A DNA stretch of 35,759 bases from BS750m-G4 sp964472195 (GTDB taxonomy: Bacteria > Bacteroidota > Ignavibacteria > Tepidaquicellales > Tepidaquicellaceae), in assembly GCA_964472195.1 (NCBI GenBank), contig CAYYJH010000018.1, positions 1 to 35,759 of the forward strand, given 5' to 3'. The notes beneath the pieces were generated by a model. The model ran no database searches, was not told where the DNA came from, and worked only from the letters and a program-made list of their open reading frames with translations. The position numbers and the translations under genes were made by a program. The number at the start of each line of letters is the position of its first letter. Positions within the stretch are counted from its first letter, which is position 1. Of this stretch, positions 16,790 through 25,521 are shown piece by piece.

Positions 16790-18034
16790 TCAAAAATGTG
16801 TTCGAAAAGTTCTTGTTTCGGAATAGGTTACAGCTTTGTACCCCACGTCGTTTCTAAAAGCCTTTGGCTTTACAAAATCGTCTACAGAAAAATAAGTCAG
16901 ATACATTGACACGTACCACTTAAATTCATCACCGCTTAAAATACTACCAGCATACCCAATGGGTGAGTTAATTTGATGGTCGTTTGTAACAACGTAGAAA
17001 TCTCCAACAGGATCAAAGCAGTGAAAATGAACAACGTAAATACCGGTACCGGACCCCCAATCATATGAAAACTGTGTGTTTTTACTTACACCATAAAATT
17101 TATCCTGCGGGGCATTAAGCTTCGGAGGTGTTTCACTATTAATATTCATGCTTGTCCCGGGATAAGAGTAAACATAATTTACAAAACCTGCCCCGTCTTT
17201 ATAAAACCCGTTGCCAGAAACTTTTAGTCTGAAACCCAGGGGAAGACTTTGAGGAACTGGGACATTGGTTGAATAAATATCTCCCTCGGTTGTATTTAAT
17301 AATATTTCAGCATTCCTGTGCAGGGCAAGGAAATCAGCATAAACCGAGAATCCTTTTTTATTATAATCTAATATAGGTAGAAAGAGTGTGATAAATGAAT
17401 TTCCAGGATCTGTAAACTGATAAAGACTATCAAAAGAAATAGTTAAAGGGTAGAAATCTTTCGTTATTGTAAGGGGTTTTTCACCATATTTTTCGTATGA
17501 TTTATTAGTCTTCTCTAGATAAATTATTTTACCATTTATACTGCTTGATGCAGAGGGCCACTCTACTGTTATTAATTTCTGAGTCTCCCCGGGTGATAAT
17601 ATAACATCGTTAGAAGAAAAAATATCATCACTAACAAATTTTATTAGAACTGACCGCCCGGATGGAACTGGCGATATGTTTACCTTGACAACTTCAGTGT
17701 TTACATATCTTGAAGCTTGTACACCAAAAAAAGTCAATTCAGGATTTAATACATTAAGACCTAAATAAGTTACCCCAATAGCATTTGCGGCATCGAAAAT
17801 AGTGAGATTATATGGAAATTTATCGGAAGATAGTTTGAATTTTCCATTCTCGTCTGTAGTCGCACTCCCACCGTATGAAATACTTATTGAGACATTAGGG
17901 ACCGGGAAATTTCGTTCATCGAGTAATCGCCCCTTTATTATTTCAGCATTAGCGGATAATACAGCGTACTGAAAAAACAAAAATAAAAGAAACAAGAATG
18001 CTGCTTTAAAAAAACCTCCTGATTTTTTTTCCAT
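16790..18034 (-). CDS. Exported protein with carboxypeptidase-regulatory-like domain
   Basis: 414 residues. Signal peptide to about 'SANA', then a small beta-sandwich (about 31-85: 'IKGRLLDERNFPVPNVSIS', 'TTDENGKFKLS') typical of carboxypeptidase-regulatory-like or transthyretin-like domains, common in Bacteroidota exported proteins. The remaining 300 residues are beta-rich and unrecognised; near the end is 'GIYVVHFHCFDPVGDFYVVT'. There is no T9SS sorting domain. It follows uvrB by 61 bases on the same strand, with no obvious functional link. Confidence 0.7.
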   Translation of the reverse strand: MEKKSGGFFKAAFLFLLFLFFQYAVLSANAEIIKGRLLDERNFPVPNVSISISYGGSATTDENGKFKLSSDKFPYNLTIFDAANAIGVTYLGLNVLNPELTFFGVQASRYVNTEVVKVNISPVPSGRSVLIKFVSDDIFSSNDVILSPGETQKLITVEWPSASSSINGKIIYLEKTNKSYEKYGEKPLTITKDFYPLTISFDSLYQFTDPGNSFITLFLPILDYNKKGFSVYADFLALHRNAEILLNTTEGDIYSTNVPVPQSLPLGFRLKVSGNGFYKDGAGFVNYVYSYPGTSMNINSETPPKLNAPQDKFYGVSKNTQFSYDWGSGTGIYVVHFHCFDPVGDFYVVTNDHQINSPIGYAGSILSGDEFKWYVSMYLTYFSVDDFVKPKAFRNDVGYKAVTYSETRTFRTHF

Positions 18035-18095
18035 TTTATATGGGTTTTTCTTAAAAGTAATATTTTATTTATGTTTCTTATAGACCAAAATTTTC

Positions 18096-20123
18096 TCACC
18101 CCTCATATTCAAGTCTCGATATTTCGTCTCTCAATTCTGCAGCCCGTTCAAATTCAAGGTCCTTTGCGGCATTTTTCATTTCCGTACGTAACTGGTCTAT
18201 TAATTCCTTTCTTTGTTCACCGGTTATTTTTTTAAATAGTGGTTCTGTAATAATACTAAGAGATGATTTCTTAGTATCTTTCTTCTTCTTTTTGTACTCT
18301 AAATTTGTCTTTGAATCTGCAACTATTGTAGTAGACATGATTTCTTCGTATGTTTTATAAATCGTTTGTGGTTCGATCCCATTTTTCTTGTTATATTCTT
18401 CCTGAATTTTTCTCCTGCGGTTTGTCTCTTTTATTACTTTGTCCATTGACTCTGTAACTTTATCGGCATACATAATAACTATTCCGTTTGCATTTCTAGC
18501 TGTCCTGCCTGCGGTTTGGAGTAATGATTTTTCTGATCGGAGGAAACCTTCTTTATCAGCATCGAGAATTGCAACTAATGAAACTTCCGGAAGATCAAGA
18601 CCTTCTCTCAATAGATTAACTCCTACAAGTACATCGAAATCACCAAGTCTTAATCCTCTTAAAATATCAACCCTGTCAAGTGCGTCAATTTCAGAGTGCA
18701 TGTATTTTACACGGATGCCTATATCCAAAAGATAATCCGTAAGGTCTTCACTCATTCTTTTTGTAAGTGTTGTAACGAGAACCCGTTCGCCTCTTTTGCT
18801 TCTAAGCCTGATTTCATTTATTAAATCGTCTATTTGATTCTTTACTGGTTTTACCTGAACTTCCGGGTCAAGTAAACCTGTAGGTCTTATAACTTGTTCA
18901 ACAATTACGCCCTCACTTCTTTCAAGTTCGTAATCTCCCGGGGTCGCTCCTACAAATATTACCTGGTTAATCATAGATTCCCATTCCTCAAATGTCATAG
19001 GTCTGTTATCGAGGGCAGAAGGAAGCCTGAAACCGTGCTCGACAAGTGTTTTCTTCCTCATTCTGTCGCCGTTATACATACCCCTTATTTGGGGAACAGA
19101 TACGTGTGATTCATCGACAATTAGAAGAAAATCTTTTGGGAAATAATCGAATAAGCATGCAGGTCTTGAACCCGGAGGTCTCCCATCGAGATGACGGGAA
19201 TAATTTTCTATTCCGCTGCAATACCCCACCTCTTTTATCATTTCAATATCAAAATTTGTCCGTTGTTCCAATCTTTGAGCTTCAACGAGTTTTCCCTCAG
19301 AGTATAAAGTATTTAGACGTTCTGCTAACTCGGCTTGAATGTTTTCCATTGCCGCATCGATTTTATACTGACTTGTTACAAAATATTTTGCCGGATAAAG
19401 CGAGACGCTATCGTCTATTCCTACAATTCCACCATTTTTTCTGTTTATGTAGCGAAGATTTTCTATTTCATTGTCAAACATCTCTATTCTTATAGCTGTT
19501 TCGTTTTCGAAGGCTGGTACAACTTCTACTATGTCACCACGTACCCTGAAGTTTCCACGTTTGAATTCATAGTCATTTCTTACGTAATGTATATCTACTA
19601 ATTTTGAAAGTAATTTTTTTCGAGAAATTTTCTCTCCCTTTTTAAGTATTAAAATTTGTTCGGCATATTCCTCCGGAGCCCCTATTCCATAAATGCAGCT
19701 AACGGATGAAACTATAATAACATCTTTTCTCCCTTCGAGGAGTGAAGCCGTCGCTCTTAACCTGAGTCTGTCAATTTCTTCATTTATTGAAAGATCTTTT
19801 GCAATGTAAGTATCTGTTGAAGGAATGTAAGCTTCCGGTTGGTAATAATCATAGTATGAAATAAAAAATTCAACTTTGTTTTCCGGAAAGAACCTTTTGA
19901 ATTCACCGAACAACTGTGCCGCAAGCGTTTTATTATGTGACATGATAAGAACAGGCTTACCTACATTTTTTATAACATTTGATATAGAAAATGTTTTTCC
20001 AGAGCCCGTGACACCCAGGAAGGTTTGACATTTTATTTTTCGTAAGATACCATTCGTCAATTCTTTTATTGCCCTTGGCTGATCTCCTGTTGGTTGATAT
20101 ATAGATTCGAGTTTATATTCCAC
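18096..20123 (-). CDS. uvrB: UvrABC system protein B
   Basis: About 675 residues from the GTG at 20123, which gives 'EYKLESIYQPTGDQPRAI', the conserved UvrB beginning. A longer frame to 20204 adds 27 hydrophobic residues not seen in UvrB, so I reject it. Motifs: Walker A 'GVTGSGKT', the beta-hairpin region 'YYDYYQPEAYIPSTDTYI', 'DESHVSVPQIRGMYNGD', helicase motif V/VI 'VGVNLLREGLDLPEVSLV' and 'QTAGRTARN', and the C-terminal UVR motif 'LEFERAAELRDEISRLE' that contacts UvrC. It verifies damage in nucleotide excision repair. Confidence 0.97.
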   Translation of the reverse strand: MEYKLESIYQPTGDQPRAIKELTNGILRKIKCQTFLGVTGSGKTFSISNVIKNVGKPVLIMSHNKTLAAQLFGEFKRFFPENKVEFFISYYDYYQPEAYIPSTDTYIAKDLSINEEIDRLRLRATASLLEGRKDVIIVSSVSCIYGIGAPEEYAEQILILKKGEKISRKKLLSKLVDIHYVRNDYEFKRGNFRVRGDIVEVVPAFENETAIRIEMFDNEIENLRYINRKNGGIVGIDDSVSLYPAKYFVTSQYKIDAAMENIQAELAERLNTLYSEGKLVEAQRLEQRTNFDIEMIKEVGYCSGIENYSRHLDGRPPGSRPACLFDYFPKDFLLIVDESHVSVPQIRGMYNGDRMRKKTLVEHGFRLPSALDNRPMTFEEWESMINQVIFVGATPGDYELERSEGVIVEQVIRPTGLLDPEVQVKPVKNQIDDLINEIRLRSKRGERVLVTTLTKRMSEDLTDYLLDIGIRVKYMHSEIDALDRVDILRGLRLGDFDVLVGVNLLREGLDLPEVSLVAILDADKEGFLRSEKSLLQTAGRTARNANGIVIMYADKVTESMDKVIKETNRRRKIQEEYNKKNGIEPQTIYKTYEEIMSTTIVADSKTNLEYKKKKKDTKKSSLSIITEPLFKKITGEQRKELIDQLRTEMKNAAKDLEFERAAELRDEISRLEYEG

Positions 20124-20255
20124 AATTAAATAAAGTAGTGAAGAAGATATTAATTTTAATAATAAATTTATATTAATGAGAATTAAAATACAATCAACAT
20201 TCAAAACAATATAGATTTATCTTGTTGTTCCAGATATATTATGAGTACCTGAAAA

Positions 20256-20293
20256 TTCAGAATAATATTTTCCCGGGATATTCTTCAGAATAA
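20256..20293. promoter_or_regulatory. Direct repeat TTCAGAATAA in a divergent promoter region
   Basis: The 10-mer TTCAGAATAA occurs at 20256-20265 and again at 20284-20293, start-to-start distance 28 bases. The second copy is also part of a small hairpin, TATTC-TTCA-GAATA. It lies in the spacer between divergent uvrB and the flavoprotein gene. A regulator binding one face of the helix is possible, but nothing links it to a known SOS box. Confidence 0.2.
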
Positions 20294-20346
20294 AAGTTTC
20301 TTTTTCCGGTGATATAATTTCAAATTGTTATAATCGAAATATCTTG

Positions 20347-20360
20347 ATAACTTAAGTTAT
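20347..20360. promoter_or_regulatory. 14-bp perfect palindrome abutting a start codon
   Basis: ATAACTTAAGTTAT is a perfect palindrome that ends one base before the ATG at 20362. At this place it would overlap the ribosome-binding region, so it could be an operator or a small mRNA fold limiting initiation. Short AT-rich palindromes also arise by chance. Confidence 0.25.
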
Positions 20361-20361
20361 T

Positions 20362-21486
20362 ATGGAGAAAGTCAATATAGCAATTATTGGAGCGGGAGTT
20401 GTAGGACTAGCGGTCGCTGCGTATGTATCCAGGAAGAAACAAAATGTTTTAGTAATTGAGAGGCATGAATCTTTCGGACAGGAGACTTCGAGCCGAAACA
20501 GCGAAGTTATACATGCGAGTATTTATTACCCAAAGAATTATCTTAAAGGCAAGTTGTGTCTCAGAGGCAATGAGATGATGTATGATATTTGTAAGAGAAA
20601 CAAAATTCCTCACAACAATACGGGGAAACTTATTGTTGCTGTAAATAAAGATGAAGAAGCTGTCCTTCCTGATTTACTTGAGCTTGCAAAGAATAACGGT
20701 GTCAGGGGAGTTAGAATTGTGTCACAAGAGGAAATTAAAAAGCTTGAACCGAACGTTCATGCAGTTGCTGCTGTTTACTGCCCCTCCTCAGGGGTAGTGG
20801 ACTCGCATAGCCTTATGGAGTTTTTTGAGACATCTGCTAAAGAGAGTGGAGTGGATTTTGCTTATGATGTTGAAGTAAATTCAATTAAAAAAAGCAGTGA
20901 TGGTTACACTTTAGGAGTAAGAGATACAGACGGAATGGGATACGAATTTTCAACAAGAGTTCTTATTAATTGTGCGGGTTTTGAATCAGGTAACTTAGCA
21001 CAACTTGCAGGTATCGACATAGATAAAGCAGGCTACAGAATTAATTACCACAAAGGAATCTATTTCAGAGTTACGCACGGATTTAAAAAATTTCCACGTG
21101 TGCTCATATATCCTGTTCCACCAGAATCAGGATCAGTTGGGATTCATACCTGTCCTGACCTCGCTGGCGGGATGAGACTTGGACCGCATTTTTTCTGGTC
21201 GGATACGATAGACTATAAAGTTGATGATACATATATTGATTTATTTTATAAAACAGCAAAACAATATCTCCCTTTTCTTAAAATAGAAGACATACAACCT
21301 GACATGGCTGGAATCATGTCTGCTGTACAAAAACCCGGAGAAAGCATGAAAGATTTTGTAATTAAACATGAGATTGATAAAGGATTACCGGGATTCATTA
21401 ACTTAGTTGGGATAGAATCACCCGGTTTGACTTCTGCCCCAGCTATTGGAGAAATGGTAGCAGGTATGGTAAAAGAACGGGTGTAG
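20362..21486 (+). CDS. lhgO: L-2-hydroxyglutarate dehydrogenase/oxidase-like FAD-dependent oxidoreductase
   Basis: 374 residues of the DAO-type flavoprotein fold. N-terminal FAD-binding 'IAIIGAGVVGLAVAAY' with the acidic end of strand 2 ('VIERH'), then 'TSSRNSEVIHASIYYPKN', which is the LhgO/L2HGDH signature, followed by 'KGKLCLRGNEMMYDIC'. C-terminal 'INLVGIESPGLTSAPAIGEMVAGMV' is the FAD-proximal end. LhgO-type enzymes oxidise L-2-hydroxyglutarate to 2-oxoglutarate and pass electrons to the membrane quinone pool. The exact substrate is inferred from similarity. The methyltransferase gene downstream is 68 bases away. Confidence 0.85.
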   Translation: MEKVNIAIIGAGVVGLAVAAYVSRKKQNVLVIERHESFGQETSSRNSEVIHASIYYPKNYLKGKLCLRGNEMMYDICKRNKIPHNNTGKLIVAVNKDEEAVLPDLLELAKNNGVRGVRIVSQEEIKKLEPNVHAVAAVYCPSSGVVDSHSLMEFFETSAKESGVDFAYDVEVNSIKKSSDGYTLGVRDTDGMGYEFSTRVLINCAGFESGNLAQLAGIDIDKAGYRINYHKGIYFRVTHGFKKFPRVLIYPVPPESGSVGIHTCPDLAGGMRLGPHFFWSDTIDYKVDDTYIDLFYKTAKQYLPFLKIEDIQPDMAGIMSAVQKPGESMKDFVIKHEIDKGLPGFINLVGIESPGLTSAPAIGEMVAGMVKERV

Positions 21487-21554
21487 AGTTTTAAAAAACT
21501 TGTTTTCAACATTTAAAATTTATTTTTTAATATTAAGTTCTAAAATAAAAATCT

Positions 21555-22154
21555 ATGTCAAAATCAGAGCGTTTTAAAGAAAGATATAAGACTGGTGATA
21601 TTCCCTGGGATATTGAAAAACCGGATTTTAATCTTATAGAAACAGTAACAAAAGAACCTATAAAAAGTTGTAAAGCCCTAGAAGTTGGATGCGGAACGGG
21701 AGACAACTCCATATGGCTTGCTCAAAACAATTTCAAAGTTACAGGGACCGATATTTCAGAGATTGCAATAGAAGCTGCAAAAGAAAAGGCATTACAGGCA
21801 AATGTTAAATGCACTTTTATTACACTCGATTTTTTGAAAAGTAAAATTAAGAGTGCACCTTTCGGTTTTGCATTTGACAGAGGTTGCTTCCATTCTTTTG
21901 GTTTGGTTAAAGAACGAAGAAAATATGCTAAGAGTGTAGCTGCTCATTTAGTAAAGCATGGTTTGTGGTTAAGTCTTATCGGTAGTGCTGATGATAAGCC
22001 CAGGGATACTGGCCCGCCCATGCGAACAGCAAGAGACATCGTCGATGCGGTTGAACCTTATTTTGAAATACTATTTATCAAATCAAGTCATTTTGAATCC
22101 AATCGTCCTAGTCCTGCTAAAGCGTGGGTTTGTTTGGTGAAAAAGAGGGGTTAA
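21555..22154 (+). CDS. Class I SAM-dependent methyltransferase
   Basis: 199 residues. SAM-binding motif I 'ALEVGCGTGDNSIWLA', motif II acidic residue in 'VTGTDISEIAI', motif III-like 'FDRGCFHSFG'. The start 'RFKERYKTGDIPWDIEKPD' resembles small TehB/thiopurine-methyltransferase-like enzymes, where a Trp near the N terminus caps the substrate. The substrate is unknown. Same strand as the flavoprotein and convergent with the amidase gene. Confidence 0.85.
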   Translation: MSKSERFKERYKTGDIPWDIEKPDFNLIETVTKEPIKSCKALEVGCGTGDNSIWLAQNNFKVTGTDISEIAIEAAKEKALQANVKCTFITLDFLKSKIKSAPFGFAFDRGCFHSFGLVKERRKYAKSVAAHLVKHGLWLSLIGSADDKPRDTGPPMRTARDIVDAVEPYFEILFIKSSHFESNRPSPAKAWVCLVKKRG

Positions 22155-22188
22155 AACACGAAGATTTTTTACCGGAAATTGGATTTTA

Positions 22189-23010
22189 TCATTTTGACAG
22201 CCATTTATCATATAAGTCAGGTCGGCGATCACGAAGAAATAGTTTTTTCGCGTGTGAATTCTTGGCTTCATTAAGGTTAATATCGCAGAAAAGTATTTCT
22301 TCACAGTCTTTATCGGCTCGGGCAATTACTTTTCCATCCGGGTTACACACAAAAGACTCACCTGAGAATTCTATCTTCTTTTCTTTCCCGACACGATTGC
22401 ATAGGGCTGTATAGTATCCGTTCTGGAAAGATGCCACCTCCAATTCAGCTTCGTATAAACCGTCTGGCCATTCGTCGGCTGTGCCTGCTTGAGGTACGAC
22501 GACGATTTCTGCTCCATTTAATGCAAGAGCTCGCATATATTCCGGAAAATGTCTATCGTAACAAATTGCAATCCCAATTTTTCCATATTTGGTATTATAA
22601 ACTGGGGCGCCTAAATTACCAGGTTTATAATAACCTTTTTCATGAAAACAAGGGTAATCAGTAATATGTATCATGCGAGTTTTGCCGAGAAGAGTACCAT
22701 CAGAATTAATAATTGGAGATGTATCATATGTATTAGTACCGTCTTTTTCTAATAAATTAAATACCACGACGACACCATATTGAGCTGCTAACGAAGAAAA
22801 TGCTTCAGTTGTTGGTCCAGGGACTGTTTCGGAAAGTTCGATTACATTTGATTTTGCTTTTTCCTGAGGGTAGAAGGGTTCGAATGCAAGTTCTGAATAG
22901 CAGACTATCTGAGCTCCTTGATGTGCAGCTTTTTTTAGGGCTTCCATCCCCTTATTAATGTTGCTTTCTTTATTGTAAGATGTGCATTGTTGAATGAGAG
23001 CAAGTTTCAT
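22189..23010 (-). CDS. Carbon-nitrogen hydrolase (nitrilase superfamily)
   Basis: 273 residues with the complete Glu-Lys-Cys triad: Glu 40 in 'CYSELAFEPF', Lys 110 in 'LLGKTRMIHI' and Cys 150 in 'GIAICYDRHFPEYMRALAL'. The sequence around the Cys resembles N-carbamoylputrescine amidase and beta-ureidopropionase-like enzymes, which release ammonia and CO2 from N-carbamoyl amines. Closest function: probably N-carbamoyl-amine or omega-amide hydrolysis; no polyamine genes are nearby to settle this. The 89-base spacer upstream is AT-rich. Confidence 0.85.
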   Translation of the reverse strand: MKLALIQQCTSYNKESNINKGMEALKKAAHQGAQIVCYSELAFEPFYPQEKAKSNVIELSETVPGPTTEAFSSLAAQYGVVVVFNLLEKDGTNTYDTSPIINSDGTLLGKTRMIHITDYPCFHEKGYYKPGNLGAPVYNTKYGKIGIAICYDRHFPEYMRALALNGAEIVVVPQAGTADEWPDGLYEAELEVASFQNGYYTALCNRVGKEKKIEFSGESFVCNPDGKVIARADKDCEEILFCDINLNEAKNSHAKKLFLRDRRPDLYDKWLSK

Positions 23011-23099
23011 AAATGGTTTTCAATTTATTAATAGTATGAATTGAGAAATTCAAATTTTTTAGAGAGCGTAATTGGATCATAATAAAAATATTACGGAGA

Positions 23100-24317
23100 T
23101 TACTTAACAAAAATCATCTTTGCTGTTTTTTGATAATTACCTGCTTTGAAAAAGTAAATATAAACCCCGGTAGTAACTTGATTTCCGTTATCATTTTTTC
23201 CATCCCATTTTACATTATGTTTCCCTTCCTTAATCTGCGAATTAACTAATGTGCGAATTTTTTGACCAGTAATGTTATAGATAAAAAGCTCCACTTTACC
23301 CGATTTTGGTATTTGATAAGTTATGATGGTTACAGGATTGAAAGGATTGGGGTAATTCTGACTTACATTATATTTATCAGGTAGAGACTGTCCTTCCTGA
23401 ATGCCGGTTGCAATATTTTTTTTGAGTAATAGTCCCTGGCTACCACATACGAATGCGACGGTTGGAGTTGGAGAATAGATTGTAAAAAGTGCAGCCGGAT
23501 AATTAGCATAATCTACTGACCAAGTTGCACCTCCATCTGTTGTCATACGGATAGCACCAGGGGTACCGACTAAGTATCCATAACTTTCACTGAACATAAG
23601 AATATCATGATTAAGATCTCCAGCAGTTAAGGTGTTCCAATTGTTTCCGCCGTTTGTCGTTTTTAAAACTTTGGAATAATCACCAACAGCAAACCCATAA
23701 TTTACATTTAGGAAATGTATACCGAGAAATAAATCGATTGGCAAACCTGTAAAAACATTACTCCAAATGTTTCCACCGTTAGTAGTCTTAAAGATTTTAT
23801 TACCTCCTGCGGAATACCCTATACTATCGTTAACAAAGCTAAGATCATATGCTGCTACATTTGAAGCGATTATATTCCAGTTGATCCCGCCATTTGTTGT
23901 TTTAAAAAGTGGTGACGCACCCCCTACCAATCCATTTAAGGAATCTAAAAAGATAATTGAATACAAAGAACCGGCACCTGAAATTCCTGTTACAGGACTC
24001 CAGTTAGTTCCACCGTTCGTGGTTTTGTGTAAGGCTCCGTACCAACCTCCGGCAAAACCAAAATTATTGTTGATAAAGAAAACGCATTCAAGATGATCGC
24101 TTATACCAGAAGGAATAACATTCCAGTTAGTTCCACCGTTCGTGGTTTTCAGAACAGTACCATTTTTCCCAACAACATAACCCGTATTGGTAGACGGGAA
24201 ATGGATAGAGTTCAGCACTTCACCTGTTCCGGAATTTAAGACTGTCCAGTTTGATTGTCCACGAAGAGGAGCGTAAAGAATAAAAATAGCTAATAAAATA
24301 GTTGTAAAAGGTTTCAT
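23100..24317 (-). CDS. Secreted YCF48/BNR-like repeat protein with T9SS sorting domain
   Basis: 405 residues. Signal peptide to about 'PLRGQ', then at least six repeats of about 41-43 residues with 'VLKTTNGGTNWN', 'ALHKTTNGGTNWS', 'LFKTTNGGINWN', 'IFKTTNGGNIWS', 'VLKTTNGGNNWN' and 'RMTTDGGATWS', the pattern of YCF48/photosystem-stability or sialidase-like propellers. From about residue 315 a type A sorting domain ('NYPNPFNPVTIITY' to 'YQKTAKMIFVK') routes it through the type IX secretion system. Two repeats share a 28-nt exact DNA match (23999-24026 and 24122-24149), suggesting recent repeat copying. Confidence 0.9.
   Translation of the reverse strand: MKPFTTILLAIFILYAPLRGQSNWTVLNSGTGEVLNSIHFPSTNTGYVVGKNGTVLKTTNGGTNWNVIPSGISDHLECVFFINNNFGFAGGWYGALHKTTNGGTNWSPVTGISGAGSLYSIIFLDSLNGLVGGASPLFKTTNGGINWNIIASNVAAYDLSFVNDSIGYSAGGNKIFKTTNGGNIWSNVFTGLPIDLFLGIHFLNVNYGFAVGDYSKVLKTTNGGNNWNTLTAGDLNHDILMFSESYGYLVGTPGAIRMTTDGGATWSVDYANYPAALFTIYSPTPTVAFVCGSQGLLLKKNIATGIQEGQSLPDKYNVSQNYPNPFNPVTIITYQIPKSGKVELFIYNITGQKIRTLVNSQIKEGKHNVKWDGKNDNGNQVTTGVYIYFFKAGNYQKTAKMIFVK
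23999..24149 (-). repeat. 28-nt exact direct repeat inside the YCF48 gene
   Basis: The same 28 bases occur at 23999-24026 and 24122-24149, encoding the 'TTNGGTNW' core of consecutive propeller blades. The offset is 123 bases, i.e. 41 codons, one repeat unit. The other blades have diverged at the DNA level, so this pair was duplicated or converted more recently. Confidence 0.75.
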
Positions 24318-24365
24318 AAGAATATTTTATTTATTAATGAGATATTTTTGAGATGATAGCCTTTA

Positions 24366-25325
24366 TTATTTCGAAAATCCACGAACAACAATTTTTCCTA
24401 CCACTCTTCCAGTTTCACTACGAATATGGGCTTCCCGGATTTTTTCAACGGGATATATTTTTTCTATAATAGGAATAATTTTTCTGCTTTCGGCCATATT
24501 TTTGAGAACTTCTAAATCCCCCGCAGATTTTTTGCTTGGTGTTATCATAACATTTTTTGATTTCTTTGATCTGAACATGTTAATAAATGGTGACAATATA
24601 AAAGTTTCAAATGAAGGCAGTGTTGTAATATATGTACCCCCTGATTTTAGAGTATCTTTTACTTTAGAAAACGATTGATTACCAACAGCGTCAAAGAAGA
24701 TATTATAGGATTCCTTTTCCTGCAAAATGTCTTCTTTTGTATAATCAATTGCATTGTCTACACCAAAATTTTTTATGGTTTCTATATTCTTTGAGCTGCA
24801 TACTCCAGCTACTCTACAGCCAAGAACTTTTGCAATTTGAACAGCATATATACCTACGCCTCCTGAACAGCCATTAATCATAACATAATTATCCTTTCTA
24901 ACTTTTCCCTTATGAACAAGAGATTGATATGAAGTTAATGCAGCAATTGGTAATGATGCAGCATCTTCAAAACTTAAATTTTTAGGTTTTAAACATGTAA
25001 TGTTTTCATTCACCTTAAGGAGTTCTGCATATGCTCCACCTTTAAAGCCATGTAAGTTTCCGTAAACCTCATGACCTATTTTGTATTTTGTAACCTGCCT
25101 TCCAACTTCGGTAACTATTCCAGAATAATCTGTGCCTAATATTTTCGGGGGTTTACTACCGGTTAATATTTTGGCATCACCACGCCTTACTTTCCAATCC
25201 ACAGGATTAATTGAAAAAGCCTTAACATTAACAAGGATTTCTTTGTCATTAATCTTTGGTTTTTCTATTTCCTGGATCTTCAAAACTTCTGCCGAACCGT
25301 ATTCAGATGTTATGACTGCTTTCAA
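24366..25325 (-). CDS. NAD(P)-dependent medium-chain oxidoreductase (quinone-reductase type)
   Basis: 319 residues. N-terminal GroES-like fold 'MKAVITSEYGSAEVLKIQEIEKP' shortened here to its key features, 'SINPVDWKVRRG', 'ILGTDYSGIVTEVG', then the Rossmann motif 'INGCSGGVGIYAVQIAKVLG'. 'INPVDWK' and the lack of the catalytic zinc Cys/His set place it with zinc-free quinone-oxidoreductase or enoyl-reductase-like members. Substrate unknown. Divergent from the broken peptidase gene. Bases 25326-25521 between them show nothing beyond AT-rich DNA. Confidence 0.88.
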   Translation of the reverse strand: MKAVITSEYGSAEVLKIQEIEKPKINDKEILVNVKAFSINPVDWKVRRGDAKILTGSKPPKILGTDYSGIVTEVGRQVTKYKIGHEVYGNLHGFKGGAYAELLKVNENITCLKPKNLSFEDAASLPIAALTSYQSLVHKGKVRKDNYVMINGCSGGVGIYAVQIAKVLGCRVAGVCSSKNIETIKNFGVDNAIDYTKEDILQEKESYNIFFDAVGNQSFSKVKDTLKSGGTYITTLPSFETFILSPFINMFRSKKSKNVMITPSKKSAGDLEVLKNMAESRKIIPIIEKIYPVEKIREAHIRSETGRVVGKIVVRGFSK

Positions 25326-25521
25326 ATTTTCGCTTAGGGTTTATCATTTACTTATAAAAAAAACATATAAAGATTATAAACTAATATCAACAGTGTATTT
25401 CCTTCCTTGTCGTCAATTCGTATATTATAATATTTTTTTAATTAATTTGCAAAAAATTATAAACAAATATCTTTTATAAATCGCTTTGTAATATTTTTAA
25501 GAATAAACAGTGATTATTAAC

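Noticed and set aside
18439..19601. Several plus-strand frames inside uvrB
   Set aside because: All are antisense to a clear, complete UvrB coding sequence.
20124..20204. N-terminal extension of UvrB
   Set aside because: The extra 27 residues are hydrophobic and not found in UvrB; GTG at 20123 gives the conserved start.
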